A stretch of DNA of 64,000 nucleotides from Liquidambar formosana (lineage: Eukaryota > Streptophyta > Magnoliopsida > Saxifragales > Altingiaceae): the NCBI GenBank assembly GCA_039720395.1, contig CM077820.1, forward strand, positions 11,865,848 through 11,929,847, read 5' to 3'. The first letter of the stretch is position 1; each line of letters starts with the position of its first letter. Below, piece after piece: positions 1-12,465 of this stretch. A program made the translations under genes and the position numbers. The notes under the pieces were generated by a model, which saw nothing but the letters and a program-made list of their open reading frames with translations, had not been told where the DNA came from and did not search any database.

Positions 1-214
1 ACAATAAACCTCATCATTGGGTTTCCAAAATACGTGATTTCAAATTAATTAGGTGGTACAAAATGGGGTGTCTACACCAGTGTGAGTTGATGACTAGGGT
101 CACTAAACTCGTCATCTATGTTATAAATATGGTTTATGTCAGGTTCATATTTCTGGTCTTCCAACTCTTCTTCAGTTCCCTTATGATCCGAACCTTCTAT
201 ATATAAAGTCTCTT

Positions 215-1225
215 TGTTGGGGCAGCTAGAGGATACATGCCCGAAACCTTGACACTTGAAGCATTAGATGTGAGAGTTTGATTTGGGAGGGGCACCAATC
301 ACTTCCTTACCCTTATTGTCTTTGACAGCTGGGGAAGGAATAGGGTTGGGCCTAACCTGAGGTGGGCCTGCTATTATTCTAGGCACTGAAGATGAAAGAT
401 AACTAGATGGGCTCATAGTTTCAGTGCGCTTCGAGAACGGGGGTTAGCAACTAGCTCATAATTTTGTACTAAGGTATAGGCATCGCCTAAAGTAGTGACC
501 TCATGTAAGACAAGTTCCTTTCAGAGGTCATCATTAAGACCTTTCTAAACCTACTCAAGATCATGCGCTCATACTTAACCACATCACAGCGCATCATATT
601 CATCAAACTGAGCGATGTACTTAGTGGTAGGTCTATTCCCTTGCCTTATGTTATTCCATTGGTCGAATAGGTTGCCTTGATATGATTGTGGCAAATATTT
701 GTCTCTGAGTTTCTCTTTCATTTCTACCCAATCAGTAATAGGAGGTTGGTGTTTCTAAAGAGAAGTAGCTCAGTGCTTTCCCAGAAAAGTTTAGCCTTAC
801 CAATGAGCTTTATCTTGGTAAACTTAACTTTCCGATCAGCTGACAACTCATACCACTCAAAGAAGTGGTCCATCGCTTGGATCCAGTCGGTGAAAGCCTT
901 TGGGTCAAAGCGAACATCAAAAGTAGGTGCTTCAATTTTGATTGTTTCCTTAACTCTGTCATCAGGATCCTTAAAGTCCCTATAATTAGCATGATGCCGA
1001 TTAGGGTTTTGCTCATGACCTCTAGGAGGTGGTCGAGGATTTGCTCTATTTGTATTATCGATCAGGACTCTCGTCAAGCGATGCTTGCCTTCTAGAGAAG
1101 TGGGAAGTTTTTTAACTAAAGCTTCTAATAACTCAAATCGAGCGTCAGTTCTAGCATGCTCCTCATCAAGCTTGGAATCAAACTTGATATAAAAATCTCA
1201 GATAAGTCTCCCTATAGTCCTCTTG
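215..1225 (-). pseudogene. gag polyprotein remnant, Ty3/gypsy
   Basis: Gag forms the retrotransposon particle and binds its RNA. The minus-strand translation contains the usual plant Retrotrans_gag core in pieces: IEAPTFDVRFDPKAFTDWI, then a W-Y segment (FFEWYELSADRKVKFTKIKL), then after a frameshift near 720-740 WVEMKEKLRDKYLPQSYQG and FDQWNNIRQGNRPTTKYIAQF. Further on, at about 219-267, is a CCHC zinc knuckle (CFKCQGFGHVSSSC, spacing C-x2-C-x4-H-x4-C) with a stop codon directly before it. The order gag core then knuckle matches the family. Frameshifts and stops make it non-functional. Confidence 0.8.
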
Positions 1226-2843
1226 AGTAGATCTCATGATTATTTGACACTCAGTACTAAATATAACACGACTACTACGTAAGTGCATGCAAAGATGTAC
1301 TAGGTATGGGGCGTTATAATGAAACAAAGATCTTATGAACCATGAGATGCAAAACACGAGGTGGCTAAGTGCATTAAGATTTGGGCAAGCAATATCAGCA
1401 ATTTAACTCTCTTTTTTTATTTTATTTTTATTTTTTTAAACTCACTTTGGTCCAATAAGCTTTTAATAATAGAGACTAAGCCCTCATCCAAAAGAATAGT
1501 TGCAAATAGGTAGTGTCAGTATTCAAAGTGTTGACTAACCAAATGAGTTAAATACTACCACTAACTTGGTGATGCTCTACAATTAATAAATCAAACCGAG
1601 TGCCTTAAGGAATGTAAGAATGATTCGGTTCAATTCAAGGGGAGTTAGGATAAATTTGGTAGTCAATTGGGGTAGGCTTACAAAGCGGGTCAAATAAATA
1701 AATAAACAAAGGTTTGGTTTTTTTTTTTTTTGATTTTTTTTTTGGTTTGGTTTTTTTTGTTTTTTTTGTTTTGTAGTGAATTCCAACCAAGCACAAAGCA
1801 AAATTATTGATACAGTTTAAGATTAACAAACTAAATCAACCAAGGTGGGGACAGTACTAACCTAGCTTAGAATAAGTTTAAATGCAATTAGAATGCTTCT
1901 GTCCAGATTCGGGTTCCCAATCAAAGCTGTCACCAAACACTCCACATGCTGCTCTTTAAAACCAAAACTTTCGTTGGACCTCGAAGCTTCTCGACGCGAT
2001 AAAGGGGAAAGAAGCAAAGAGGGCTTCTATAGTATAAGGTCGATAGCGACGCAATGGCGAAGGATCGACGATGGCTTCACAGCAAACATTAATGGCAAAG
2101 GATCATGGTGAGGGGTCGATGGTAGTTCAAAAGCACACGGGTGTGACTCTTCTTCGATGGTGGTTGTCTAGATGTTCTCCGACGGCGGTGGCCTCTGATG
2201 ACGGTGGTAGAAGGCTCAGATGGCAGTGTCGGTAGTTAGCGGTAATGCCGTGGGCTCAAAAGATGGCGCTAGTGCTGTTGGGACATCTGATGGTGCTTAT
2301 GAGGCAAGGGTAGGTTTTTTGACAATGCCACTGATGTAATAGTGGGCTTCCAGTGATGGTGGCCTTTGACAGCGACAATGGGGGTCATTGGCGATGGGGG
2401 ATGTCTATGGTAGTGCCAATTAAGGGGTTTTATATGGGTTCACAATGGGGGTTCGAAGGATTTGGGGTTTGAGTTCATAGTAGGGGTTGATTTGTTGGGG
2501 TATGGATTTTAAGGGATTTGGGGTTTGGGTTCATAGTGGGTCATGATTTTGATGGGTTGGTTGACGCGAGGCTAAGGGAAATGGTTTGGGTTTGTTGGCT
2601 GGTTCGTGAGGGTACGACTATGGTTTCAGAGGCGAGAAAGAAGGGGAAACTCGGGTTTCTTGGGTTGTTTGACGGGGGTTTTGGATTTCTAGGCTTGTTC
2701 TTCTATAAGGACTTTGTGGGTAGCTTCAAAAATTTTATGAAGGAGAACGAAGGGAAAAGGAACGATTTTCTTTTGGGGGAAGAACTCCTGGGACATCTTA
2801 AAACAAGGCTTGGTGGAAGGTTTCGACTCCATAGATTGAGTTT

Positions 2844-2855
2844 GCTCTAATACCA
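2844..2855 (-). other. Primer-binding site (tRNA-iMet type)
   Basis: The minus strand reads TGGTATTAGAGC, one mismatch from TGGTATCAGAGC, the usual plant PBS complementary to initiator tRNA-Met. It lies 4 bases inside the putative LTR end (2860). Confidence 0.65.
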
Positions 2856-2859
2856 AAGT

Positions 2860-3303
2860 TGATGTAGGACATCCACACTAGGGTTATAGTTCATAATAAC
2901 AGTAGTCACGACTAAACAAGCAAAGATGAAGAAGAAAAAAGAAGCAAGAAGAAGCAAAAAGCAAGAAGTTAGGGTTTTTTTGGAATTAGCCCAAGCGTGT
3001 AAGTCTCAATTTTTAATAATAATGAAGTAGTCTCAAATCCTAAAAATTAAGAACCTTAAATAGGCTTCAGCACATCCAATAAAGGAAATAAAAAATAACA
3101 ATCCAAATAAAATCTAAATAAACCAAATAAAAATAAAAATAGGAATAAAAAAGGAAAAAAATCATATGGCTCTCTAGTAGCCCATCGTGTCCAGCTATAA
3201 GATCACTGGGTATGCTGTCCAGCGACATCGGTGGCGCTCGTAAACCTTTGTAATCTGAAGTCTAGGTCTGGTGTCCGTACCAACTCTTAAAGAGCAAGCA
3301 ACA
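2860..3303 (-). repeat. 5' LTR of the gypsy element (outer edge approximate)
   Basis: The inner edge is set by the PBS: on the plus strand the LTR starts TGATGTAGGACATCC. The outer edge is tentatively placed at the CA of GCAAGCAACA. It contains a GAAGAAG-rich tract (about 2925-2970) and an A/T-rich stretch. The partner LTR is outside the window, so neither length nor target duplication can be checked. Confidence 0.45.
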
Positions 3304-3510
3304 ACTACTTCTTTTAGGAATTCTTTCCTAATGGAAACTGATAGGTTTATTTAACTTAAACACAATTAGCAATCTCTAGAGCAAACGAATATAGAAGAAC
3401 ATTATAAGGTTTTGTTAAAGGTCATCCTTTTTTTAAGTATCCTCTAAATACAAGTTATTTAAAAATTTAAATGAACAAAAAGACCATAAATTGTCAGAAG
3501 GATTGAGATT

Positions 3511-4173
3511 TTAATGAAATGTAACAAATATAAAATGATCCAAGCTTTTGTTGAAGTAGTACTTAAAAAAAGCAAGCTCTCTAGGCTATCGACATTGCAA
3601 CCTAGCAACTTCACTAGATTTTGTGTCGTATCTGGTTGATCATATTAACTTTATTGAAAAATTGATCAACCCATTGTGTTGTACTTAGAAACAATCGCTT
3701 TACTATAACTTCTCTTCCATTGGGAAGCACACCCTATAACAGCATATCAGGAAAGTCAAAGACTTGTAATATTATATTAACTCAAAGTAACAAATTCCCA
3801 GCCATTAGTTTTGTCCTACCTTGAAGACAGATCCAGTATTACCTTGCCTAAGCTTGTTTGATGAATCAAAATTGTTGGTAGTCCTTTTCTACTCCTTGTA
3901 TCTAAAATTTAGCATGGAGAGATAAGTGGAATCGAAGTTGATAATCCTGATCCATGTGAATCTGCAAAAGAAATGAGTAACATAATTCCCTTGTTTCAAG
4001 AAAATCTATTTAATATGATTGGAATTCCTTGTACTAAACTCACCTTTTGAAGATTTACAATATGCTCTGCGTAAATATCCCTTTGCTTTCCAGAAGCCAA
4101 TCACAGTCAAGGCTAGGAACCCAACAAGAGCTGAACCCAGTATGATCCATAATATCTTATGTACATATTTCAT
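3511..4173 (-). pseudogene. Cysteine-rich receptor-like kinase (CRK) fragment, 5'- and 3'-truncated
   Basis: CRKs are plasma-membrane receptor kinases with DUF26 ectodomains. Three exon remnants remain on the minus strand. Exon 4173-4044 encodes one membrane span (ILWIILGSALVGFLALTVIG) and basic juxtamembrane residues, with an AG acceptor and a GTGAGT donor. Exon 3961-3820 continues in phase (SSK|DSHGSG), then carries an LNFRYKE segment, TTNNFDSSNKL and a glycine-loop region (RQGNTGSVFK). Exon 3733-3511 gives [15 protein letters not shown] with the ATP-binding Lys, [18 protein letters not shown] and YYFNKSLDHFIF. Breaks are a frameshift before LNFRY, an in-frame TAG after KE, a frameshift after RHK, another after ESLL, and the loss of the first loop Gly (Arg instead). 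DUF26 exons and the rest of the kinase are absent. The wording is closest to CRK2/CRK3-type kinases. Confidence 0.8.
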
Positions 4174-4364
4174 CTACACACTGTCCAACACAAAACACAA
4201 ATTGTTCAAAAAAGGATGCATGCTTACTACACACACTAGGATAAAACTATAGCTATGCATCCATCAACACATCTTTGTAGACTTACAACCAGCTAAACTC
4301 ATTCACCTAGAGCTAAAAGCAAACACCTGGGTTGCAAAAAAATTGAGAGCCCTACAATACAACC

Positions 4365-5234
4365 TGTTAGAAAAACAGAGCAGACGCTATTGTGTAAATT
4401 AAAAATAGAACAAGAACTGCATAAATATAAAACACTTATTGGTTGAGGCGTGTACGAAGCACTGTCCATAAGAGTAGTTTCGCCCTTCTAAGTATGAAAC
4501 TTGATGCAGTGGGTCACAGCGCTCTACCCTCTAAGATTCAACAACTGGGATCCCATAAGCGTGCATTCGCAAGTGTAGGAGAGAAGCGAAGAACTCAGAA
4601 TGCTCCTGACTCTCAGAAAAATAAAATTACAAAAAGAAAACAAAGAGAAGAAGAGAAGAGACGATTGCTCTTTGGTATGTTTTTTGCTTAATGAGAAGGC
4701 TGGTTTATATAGGCTTTAGAAATTAGTAACAGCCCTCAAAAATAAATTCTCAACAGTAAAAAGAAATATAAATACGAAATTAAATTGTCAACGGTAAAAA
4801 AATATAAATATGAAATTCAATAGGTTTAAATCAGTTCAACAGTTATAAAATAATTAAATTGATAAAACAACCCTGGTATAAAAATGGGTCACTGAAAAGT
4901 CAAAGCCCACACACGTGAAGCCAATTTCTGAGATTTGCACCCGCTCTGCACGCATGCCGTACACTTGCGACGCGCCCGACTAAGTCAATTTTCGGACCCC
5001 AATTCCATAAATCACTTGATTGGGCTTTGTCTCATGCGCACATCGGGACTCCCTACATCCTACCACATGATATCACATATAATAAGTGGAATATTATATA
5101 AGCCCATTAAAAAACCATTCACTTTTCCAATGTGGGATAAGTTGACTTCATAATATAAAGAGACAAGAGGAAAACTCTTTAAGAAAAGCTTTTGGATTTT
5201 TGAAATACTTATTTTATATACTTAAAATACAACA
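4365..5234 (-). repeat. Solo LTR, probably Ty1/copia type, CAACC target duplication
   Basis: The 870 bp segment starts TGTTAG and ends TACAACA, so it has TG...CA ends on both strands. It is flanked by the perfect 5 bp direct repeat CAACC (4360-4364 and 5235-5239). No PBS, polypurine tract or coding sequence adjoins it, so it is a solo LTR. On the minus strand a TATA box (CTATATAAAC) near 4703-4714 precedes a pyrimidine-rich transcribed part, the usual U3/R layout. In that direction it points into the CRK relic 190 bp away. Confidence 0.75.
4703..4714 (-). promoter_or_regulatory. TATA box of the solo LTR
   Basis: The minus strand reads GCCTATATAAACCAGCC here, followed by a CT-rich leader. This is the expected RNA polymerase II start region of an LTR. 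Activity is unknown. Confidence 0.5.
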
Positions 5235-5239
5235 CAACC

Positions 5240-5649
5240 AACATGGATGGCCCCGACACCCAAAAACAAAGCAAAATCAACAAACAAAGCTTACCCAAAG
5301 CAATTCAACAGAACCCAAAACAACTACCACTAAGATCCCCTGCAAAACCAGTTACCTCAAGCTTGAACACCACACCACAAAAGAATGAAAATAGGATGAA
5401 AAGAAGTAGGCGAAGAAAATCTCTCAAAGAATGACTTTGGGGAACTGGGTAACCAAAAGTAACGATTCGAATAAAGGAAGTTCACTGTTAGGAGGCAATC
5501 TAGAGCTAAAATGTAGTTAGTCAATGAGGGAGAGGCACAAATGTTTCCTGGTGAAATTAACATTAACAGCAAATGTAATATCATAAACTCATAACTTTTG
5601 TGATGTTAAATCCTAGTTGGGATGTTAAATCCTTTAGTATGTTTCTACC

Positions 5650-5687
<38 letters not shown>

Positions 5688-7189
5688 AAAAAGTGACTAA
5701 ATGCATCCACCACCTCTCCTATTGTATTTGAGGGATTTTTTTTTTTTTTAAATTTTTTTTATAGGATTATCAGGATTGGAAGACACAAATTTTGTACATA
5801 ATTTTAGCATAAGTCTTACGACATTGATCCAAAAGATGTAATAGTATCTAAAAAATATGATGTGATCAAACTCTATTCATTATTTGACAAATCAGCTTGT
5901 GTCAAAAATTATTTACAAAAGCCATGTCCTGCAATTTTGATGCAATAGGATCATACATGAGCATCAATAATTTTCTAAGATTCATTTGATGTTATCAATA
6001 TTATAGATTTAATTGATTCATCAAGACCATATATTCTAATTAAGTTGACCACATTCATTATTCATTCATGAGAGACATTTGAAGTAGGATTATATATGTA
6101 CATTGAATCACTTCGTTAAGTGAGCCATCCATAACCAAGAGCCTATTTATACATTGTTTTTTTTTTTATAAAAAAAATAGAGAGCTTTAATTAAGCATTA
6201 GAGAACTCACTAACATCCCAACGAGGTTGGCACATTGGGAGTTCGCCATCATGTGTTATGGGCTTTAAAAACGTTACTGGATAGTACCCAAAAATGTACT
6301 TTATTTGCAGATGTTGGGTGGTCACTACTGTTATTAAAGTTTAAAATGTTTGATGTACAAATGCCCACATATCCAATGCCCTATTAAGCAACCATTGTGT
6401 TAATGAGACAAACTAAGCAAATTAACTACAAGATGGAGGAAAAAAATGAGCCTATTTATACATTGAACTACAATATTTAGGAATGTTCCAACCCAATATA
6501 CCAATTTGACTCAAATATTAGACTTTAAAAATGCTATAAAATTAATATTTAATATATTTGATTTAATCATTTCTGACATTGTGACATTTTAGAACTTATT
6601 GATTAAGAGTGAAGGCATTTTGAAAGGCTTTGAGTACAATTTGGCTTGTATTACACAGAGAGTAGTACTATAATACCCATTAGTCTATTCCTATCTGATG
6701 TGGCAACTTACGTGGCATATTATGTCAATTAATTTTTAAAACACGAAAAAAGAGAGTAAAATTTTGAAGTCTACATGTTATGCCACATCATCCAACATGC
6801 TGACGTGAAGCATATATGTTATTAGTCTGTCACATTGGATGAGAATAAAGCAATGAGTATTCAATGGGTACACCAGAATACCAACATTTTCCTTGTGCAC
6901 ATACTTTTCTTATGAAACTGGTAAAATATGTAACATTAGTTTCTCATTCCTATTGGTTATGCAGTCAGTCTCATTGGTGTCTTGGTTAACAAGAAGACGC
7001 TTCAAAGAAAGTGCTAATCCAATCTATTAGTCGTTAATGTGTGTAGGTCTTTATGTTTTATATACAAAATTCAGTTTGATTCGACCTTTTCCTTGTCCAA
7101 GCAAAAAGTTTAAATCGTCCCTGCATGTGTCATTTTCTTCAGAGGTTAATTTTATTTAGGATTAGGTTTTTATGTGTTAATGAAGCATG
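5240..7189. other. Intergenic AT-rich DNA with a TA microsatellite
   Basis: No supported gene. It contains a (TA)n run at 5654-5684, T/A tracts near 5740 and 6150-6165, and short ORFs in low-complexity DNA that I do not accept. Confidence 0.6.
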
Positions 7190-9274
7190 TCATGTTTCCA
7201 CCTCATGGCTTTTCTAATTTGAGCTAATCCACCTTTGATATATCCAATGTTGACTGGGCTGAATCCAATTTGGTTTTTAATTGCTCTTCACACATTTACC
7301 ATTGGCTAGCTCAATCCAGTTTGGTTATTGCTCTTCACACATTTACCATTTCAATATTGTAAAATGAAATTTGCCTGATGATGACACTGCTTAATTAACT
7401 CGAAAATGTTGTGCATGACATCTTGTATATCCACACAACTATATATTCATTAGGGAGTATAAGGTGATATGCAAACTTTATTTAATGATTAATTCCCTAC
7501 TCAACTCATTATACTATCAACTCCTCACCTCAATTTCGTAGTTGAGAACATTAAAGATGTTTCCGATCGAGTACTTGTTTTTCTTTTTTTTTTTGTTTCT
7601 ATTTTCGAAGTATTGGAGGAAACTAAATAATAGTTCCAACTATGTATGATGTAGATTATATGGGAAGAAATGTCCACTAAAAGAAGAGAATATCAAGGAC
7701 TTACAGAAAGGATATCAATGACTAGTGTCGTCTCAAATCTTGTCTTCATTTTCTTTATCTTTATACCCTCATTTTTCAAATGTTCTTCTTCCTCTATTAC
7801 TGTAGTGCCTGTATTACCTAATGCTACTTCTATTAATCTATAAATTCCTTATCTTTATACCTTCATTTTTCAAATGTCTCGACACTCCCCTCATGTCTCC
7901 AAGTAAGGATTTTTTTTTCATCATCCTTATAAATAAGCAATTTTTTATTTTCATTTTTAATAGTCTCTCAAGGGAAATGTGAATTGATGGATTTGGAGAG
8001 AAAATTCCAAAGAATTTTCATTGGAACATTTTATCAAATATTTAGTATACAAGAATTCTGTAGGAAGATTATCCTAGGATTACGTGGATAAACTAACCTA
8101 AAATGGGTGGGTAACTTGTCCTAAGTATGTGAGTCGAACTACCCTAAATGAAATAGGTAAGATTTGGGTAAAACAATTTTGTTAGAAAATCAGTTCCTTT
8201 CAAAGGAGAAGATGAATATGCTAAACAGATTCTATATATTAACAAAATTTGACTGATTCTATTATCCTTAGGTAAGTTCTGTGTTCATTTATAGTTGGTT
8301 GCAAGGGCCAATAAATCCAACTGATCTGGCAATTTAATAGCTATAAGTATTTTGTTGTTTGCCAATGGCATTATAACCTAGTGGCATTACTAAGGATAAA
8401 TTCTATCAATTGTTTAAAAAAAAAAAAATCTTGTTGTTTTACCTGTGGAGTATTGTTTGATCTGTGTGCTATGCATTCAAAACATCAAAGTTGCACAAAC
8501 TAATTTAAATCTTGGATTCATGTAACTGCAATCATAGAAATTATTGGTCGATCCGATCAATTTTAAAACACTGAACTAATTAATTCATAAAACAGGCGAA
8601 GAATAATACATATTCAAAAAAAAAAAAAAAAAGTGCAAATAATAAGAAAGCCCTATTTATAGACATTTTAGGATCTGACTCAATATGAATAAGGATCATT
8701 TTGACCTCTTTTTTCTGATTTAAAATCTCCTAATAATTCTTCAAATTTGATTTGAAAAGTTCTGAACTTCTAAGACATTAATACAGACTACAGAGTCATA
8801 TTATTAGGTCTAAAAAGGCTACCATAAGTAAGAACTAAACGAAGAATGCAACGTATGATAAAAGCACAATTTAGGATATAGATCGAGAAGCTCAAAGAAG
8901 TCAAAAGTGAGAAGAAAAAGGAGAAAGAAGGAAGCATTTGGGAGGCGAAATGGCTATTGGCTTAAGGGATTAGGATTGAGAATTGGAGATAGGAAGTCGG
9001 TGAGAATTTGGAAGGATGCGTGTAAATTGAGCTAATTGACCACGAGAAAGTGTGCGATATGGAATTGAGCGATACAATTTTCCTATCACGGGGAATTTTA
9101 TAGTATTCACAAAGTGTTTAAGGTACCATACATACTTGCAATTTGAAGTGGCTCATTTGTCATTTCAAATGACCTACTTACCATTTAAAGTAATTTTATA
9201 AATATGGTATCCAATTTTTTGCTTAGGTATATAGAATTGGCCCACACAAGACGGCCTCTAATTGCCAAAATCCT

Positions 9275-9652
9275 TAGGAAGCACGGACACTTTTCCAAAG
9301 GTCACGTGTCTGTGTCGGACACGTATCGGACACGACACTTGTTCGACACTCCTCTGATACGATACTTCTTTCGTTACATTTTTTTTTCCTTCTTTTTGTT
9401 CATTATTTTACTTTTTGTCATATATTTTCTACTTACAACTCAACTAGATTTATAAAGACAATACACAGGTATTCATCTTGAATGATTTATGTGATATTAC
9501 ATGACATTTTATAGTTATATGTATAAAAATAAATATTATATTAATGTCGTATTCCCGTCATGTCGTGTCTTAAATTTTGAGGATTTATTAGTATCTGTAT
9601 GTTCGTATCATATCGTACCCATATCACGTATTCATGTCCGTGCTTCTTAGCA
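9275..9652. mobile_element. MITE with GAAGCACGGAC inverted ends
   Basis: Both ends carry inverted GAAGCACGGACA. Both flanks carry AAAATCCT (9267-9274 and 9653-9660), an 8 bp target duplication as made by hAT elements. The interior is AT-rich with repeated (T/C)GTGTCGGACACG-like motifs near 9310-9350. It sits only in copy A of the duplication. Confidence 0.6.
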
Positions 9653-9662
9653 AAAATCCTCT

Positions 9663-9945
9663 TAGTCATAGTCTCCCTACTCCCTAGGGATAATATTTTG
9701 TGGCATTATCACCCAAAGGCATTTTCACGGTTAAGGAGCGGAGATGAAGAGGAGATCCTTATAGCAAGTGTTGGAGAGAGTTCAGGTGTTGGGATTTGGT
9801 GGTGTGCTGGGGGTATTTCATCTGGAAACAGCCAATTCCCAAAAAGGTCAAGCATTTTATTTGGAAAATTTGTCAGAATATTCTGCCAACCAGAGCTAAT
9901 CTTGTCTGGAAGAAAGTTTTAATTGGATTCTTTAGCATTTTCCTA
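9663..9945 (+). pseudogene. LINE (L1-type) ORF2 scrap, zf-RVT region
   Basis: Across frames the translation reads DNILWHYHPK, then IWKQPIPKKVKHFIWKICQN and ILPTRANLVWKKVLIG. This matches the region before and in the zinc-binding domain downstream of reverse transcriptase in plant LINEs (usual pattern W-x-P-K-(I/V)-K-x-F-x-W then L-P-T-R-x-N-L). An A-run at about 9946-9960 follows. It is a dead fragment. Confidence 0.6.
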
Positions 9946-10389
9946 AAAAAAAAAAAAAAAGAAAATTTATAAAATTAAACAGTGTCACATTGCCCAACAT
10001 CATTCTTTTATATTTACTTGCCCAACGAGGTGGCGGTTGATGCATGGGGCAAGCATGTCTGCCATGTCTATTGTCACATTGTGGCATATCAACTACCACG
10101 TGAGGTGGATGAGTAGATTTAAGTAAAATGGTAGTTTTTTTTTAGTATTTTCCTACAAAATTATTGTAATTTTATAAATTTGTTGCTCTCATTATATTCT
10201 TCTAAATTTGCTCCTTTATCTTCTCTTTAAAATAGGGAAACATTGTTCCTTCCATTATGAAAATTCTAATTTTTTTGCAACATGCAGGCCTGCACTTGAG
10301 TCCCAATCTTTGCTTAGAATTAAGTACGTCTCAAGCTTCAGTGATCCACTTTGAGATTAAAAAGATACATATTAGATGATACAGTCTTG

Positions 10390-10549
10390 ATCAAGTCAGT
10401 ATGTGTAAATAAAAGTTATATCTGCATCATGCATTGGGGGTTGTATCTCGAGCATTGACCCAATGTATCCCGTAATCCTACTAATAAATAAGGTACAACC
10501 TTCAATGCAGGTGTTGATATAACTTATATCAGCATGTGTTTACTTGATT
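10390..10549. mobile_element. Foldback MITE (CATGCTGATATAA family), copy 1
   Basis: The left part (GTCAGTATGTGTAAATAAAA) pairs imperfectly with the right part (CATGCTGATATAAGTTATAT on the minus strand). The same family recurs at 50779-50951, recognisable by TTGATATAACTTATATCAGC, TTGCATTGG-like and CCCAATGCAT motifs. Confidence 0.55.
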
Positions 10550-11589
10550 ATCATCTTTAGATGATGATAATAATAATAATAATAAAACGTAATCATCTAA
10601 AAATAACCCTGGAAAAATTGTGTGTATCTAAAAGACCCACATTGGCTTATTTTAATGTCATTCAAACTCGAAGAATCAAATTGTCTATTAAAAAACCCGA
10701 GTTAATCTTGCTAAATCTTCGATATTTCAAAATTGAGATTCCTCTCTAAACTTAATGTAGTTTGATTGAGCATTTCTACCTTACATCCGGCCATAAACAT
10801 CCAAATTAAAACACGGTATCACTTACTAACTATGGTAAAAGAGGTTGGTATGAAGAAATATTGGCACAGGTCGGTACAAAGAAACAAACAAACTTAACCA
10901 TTTCGAGGCCCAAAGAGAGATATACTAGCTAGTACAATTTTTCACTATAATTTTTTCCCCTTTATTTTTTTTTTAAATGAGAATTTTTTCCCTTTTAATT
11001 ACCAGAATAACTTATGTCAATCTCTGAAATCAATCCAACCACCATTAAAAGTCACTGTTCTCTAAATTGCTTCCAAAAGATATTTGACACACCATATTTC
11101 AAATAACTTTGGTATGTTAAAATTATAAACCACTAGTCTATAAGTCGAGAATGGCCAGCTTTGCAAACTTTCACTAATAAATTGGGTTCAACCCTTGATC
11201 ACCACTCTTCTTCAAGACTACCCTATAAACTTTGTTCTGTAATTATCGGTATATGTGAAATGGAAGATTGCATGTGCGATAGTTATTAATCAAGTGCGTA
11301 AGTATCACGAAACCTCCCGATATAAATAAGTAACCAAAAAAAAAAGAAAAAAGAAAAAAGAAACAAACTTACTCTTTAAAAGATGTCAAAAATTGAAAAG
11401 TTACTTAAAAGTGAAGATGTCACTTGAAAGGATTGTAAGTGTGTGGCCATCATATCCTACCCTAAGGTTTAAATTTCAATAGAAGTACCTATCTTTATCT
11501 TAGCTACTAAAGCAATAATTAAAGAACGTTGTATATTGTGTTTCTTACCCTGTCAATAAATTTTTATTTAGGGGGAAAAATAAACATTC

Positions 11590-11770
11590 ATGCTAACGCA
11601 AACAACCAGAGACCTTGCCATCGCCAAACCCATCAAAACCACACCAACCAATACACCATTAGCCATGACAATAATTAGAACATGACTTACTATTTATATT
11701 ATTTCTAAGTACGAATAACAGAAAATCCATGCTCTATGTAATGAAAACAACCAGAAAACCTCACCATCTA
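11590..11770 (-). pseudogene. 3' fragment of the membrane-protein gene (duplicate of 20505-21134)
   Basis: The minus strand at about 11765-11705 encodes VRFSGCFHYIEHGFSVIRT followed by a stop, nearly the same C-terminus as the intact gene (VRFSGCFHYIEHGFSVTPT). The rest of the coding region is missing because the duplication ends here. Downstream at about 11605-11670 lies the same extra copy of the membrane-span-coding DNA that follows the intact gene. Confidence 0.7.
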
Positions 11771-12460
11771 TCTTTGAAATAATAACCTCTAATAGAGTAG
11801 TGACAAAAATGGGGTGCGACAACATGATGTACATGAGATAAATATATAATCCAATTGTGAGTATAGCATTAAATACAAATTTTACCTTGAAATAGTGAAG
11901 TACTTGAATTAGGCTAGGTTGAGTTGTAGACCAGGTCGCTCTTTTTAAGACGGTTCGCACTACTACAGGTATATTATCTGATATAATAATATTTCCAGCG
12001 TGCCGCCTCTAGGATATAATAGCCCAATCGTCCTTGTTGTATCTCCTCTAATTTGCACAATCCATTCCATTCCATTCCTTTCTAACACCTTACTTTGCCC
12101 AAAAATGATACTAACTAAAGTAAGAAAAAATATGAGAGAACTAGAGAGAGAAAAGAGAAAGAGAAGGCTAATGATGTGTTCCAAAATGCTTGGGGAATGC
12201 CCTCAACATATAAAGGTAAGAAAGTGTAACGGTAACATTAAAGTTAAAAATGTAGCAATAATTTTAAAATGGGGGTTAGACCATAAAAAAATTCAGTCAT
12301 GAATAAAATCATATGTTACCCAAAATCAATTAAATATATTGATTCTCGGATTGTTACCAATTTTATTAAAATATACCCCATGCTAACATGCAGTCATGAA
12401 AACTAGGATAAAGCACAAGAGAACTGTAATGTTCTAGCTTATGAAACTTTGTTAAGGACA
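11771..12460. other. Unassigned DNA between duplication copies
   Basis: No supported gene. A purine-rich (GAGAGAAAAG) stretch lies near 12130-12170. Confidence 0.5.
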
Positions 12461-12465
12461 TGGAC

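Larger units (their letters stand above)
1..3303 (-). mobile_element. Ty3/gypsy LTR retrotransposon, 5' half, decayed
   Basis: Reading the minus strand, the order is LTR (3303 to 2860), primer-binding site (2855-2844), a leader of about 1.5 kb, then gag (about 1220 to the window edge). That is the 5' half of a Ty3/gypsy element; pol and the second LTR would lie beyond position 1. Gag has stops and frameshifts, so the copy is dead. The leader (about 1280-2843) is G/T/GA-rich with (T)n tracts near 1725-1770 and no convincing protein. The outer LTR boundary near 3303 is a guess because the partner LTR is not in view. Confidence 0.75.
7190..11770. repeat. Segmental duplication, copy A
   Basis: Several blocks recur in the same order and orientation in 13865-20580. 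Anchors in A: 7190-7625 (CTCATGGCTTTTCTAATTTG ... TATTGGAGGAAACTAA), 8640-8945 (GATATGAATAAGG-like ... GAGAAAGAAGGAAGCAT), 10270-10385, 10620-10830, 10940-11110 and 11400-11770. Blocks are roughly 80-90 percent identical by eye. Copy A ends inside the 3' end of the gene that is complete at 20505-21134. Insertions specific to A include the element at 9275-9652, the LINE scrap and the MITE at 10390-10549. Confidence 0.75.

Noticed and set aside
2840..2860. tRNA-Met gene at the PBS
   Set aside because: Only a 12-base match to the tRNA 3' end is present; there is no cloverleaf.
4443..4691. 82-codon plus-strand ORF (basic C-terminus)
   Set aside because: It lies wholly in the solo LTR, antisense to its transcript leader, with no recognisable domain.
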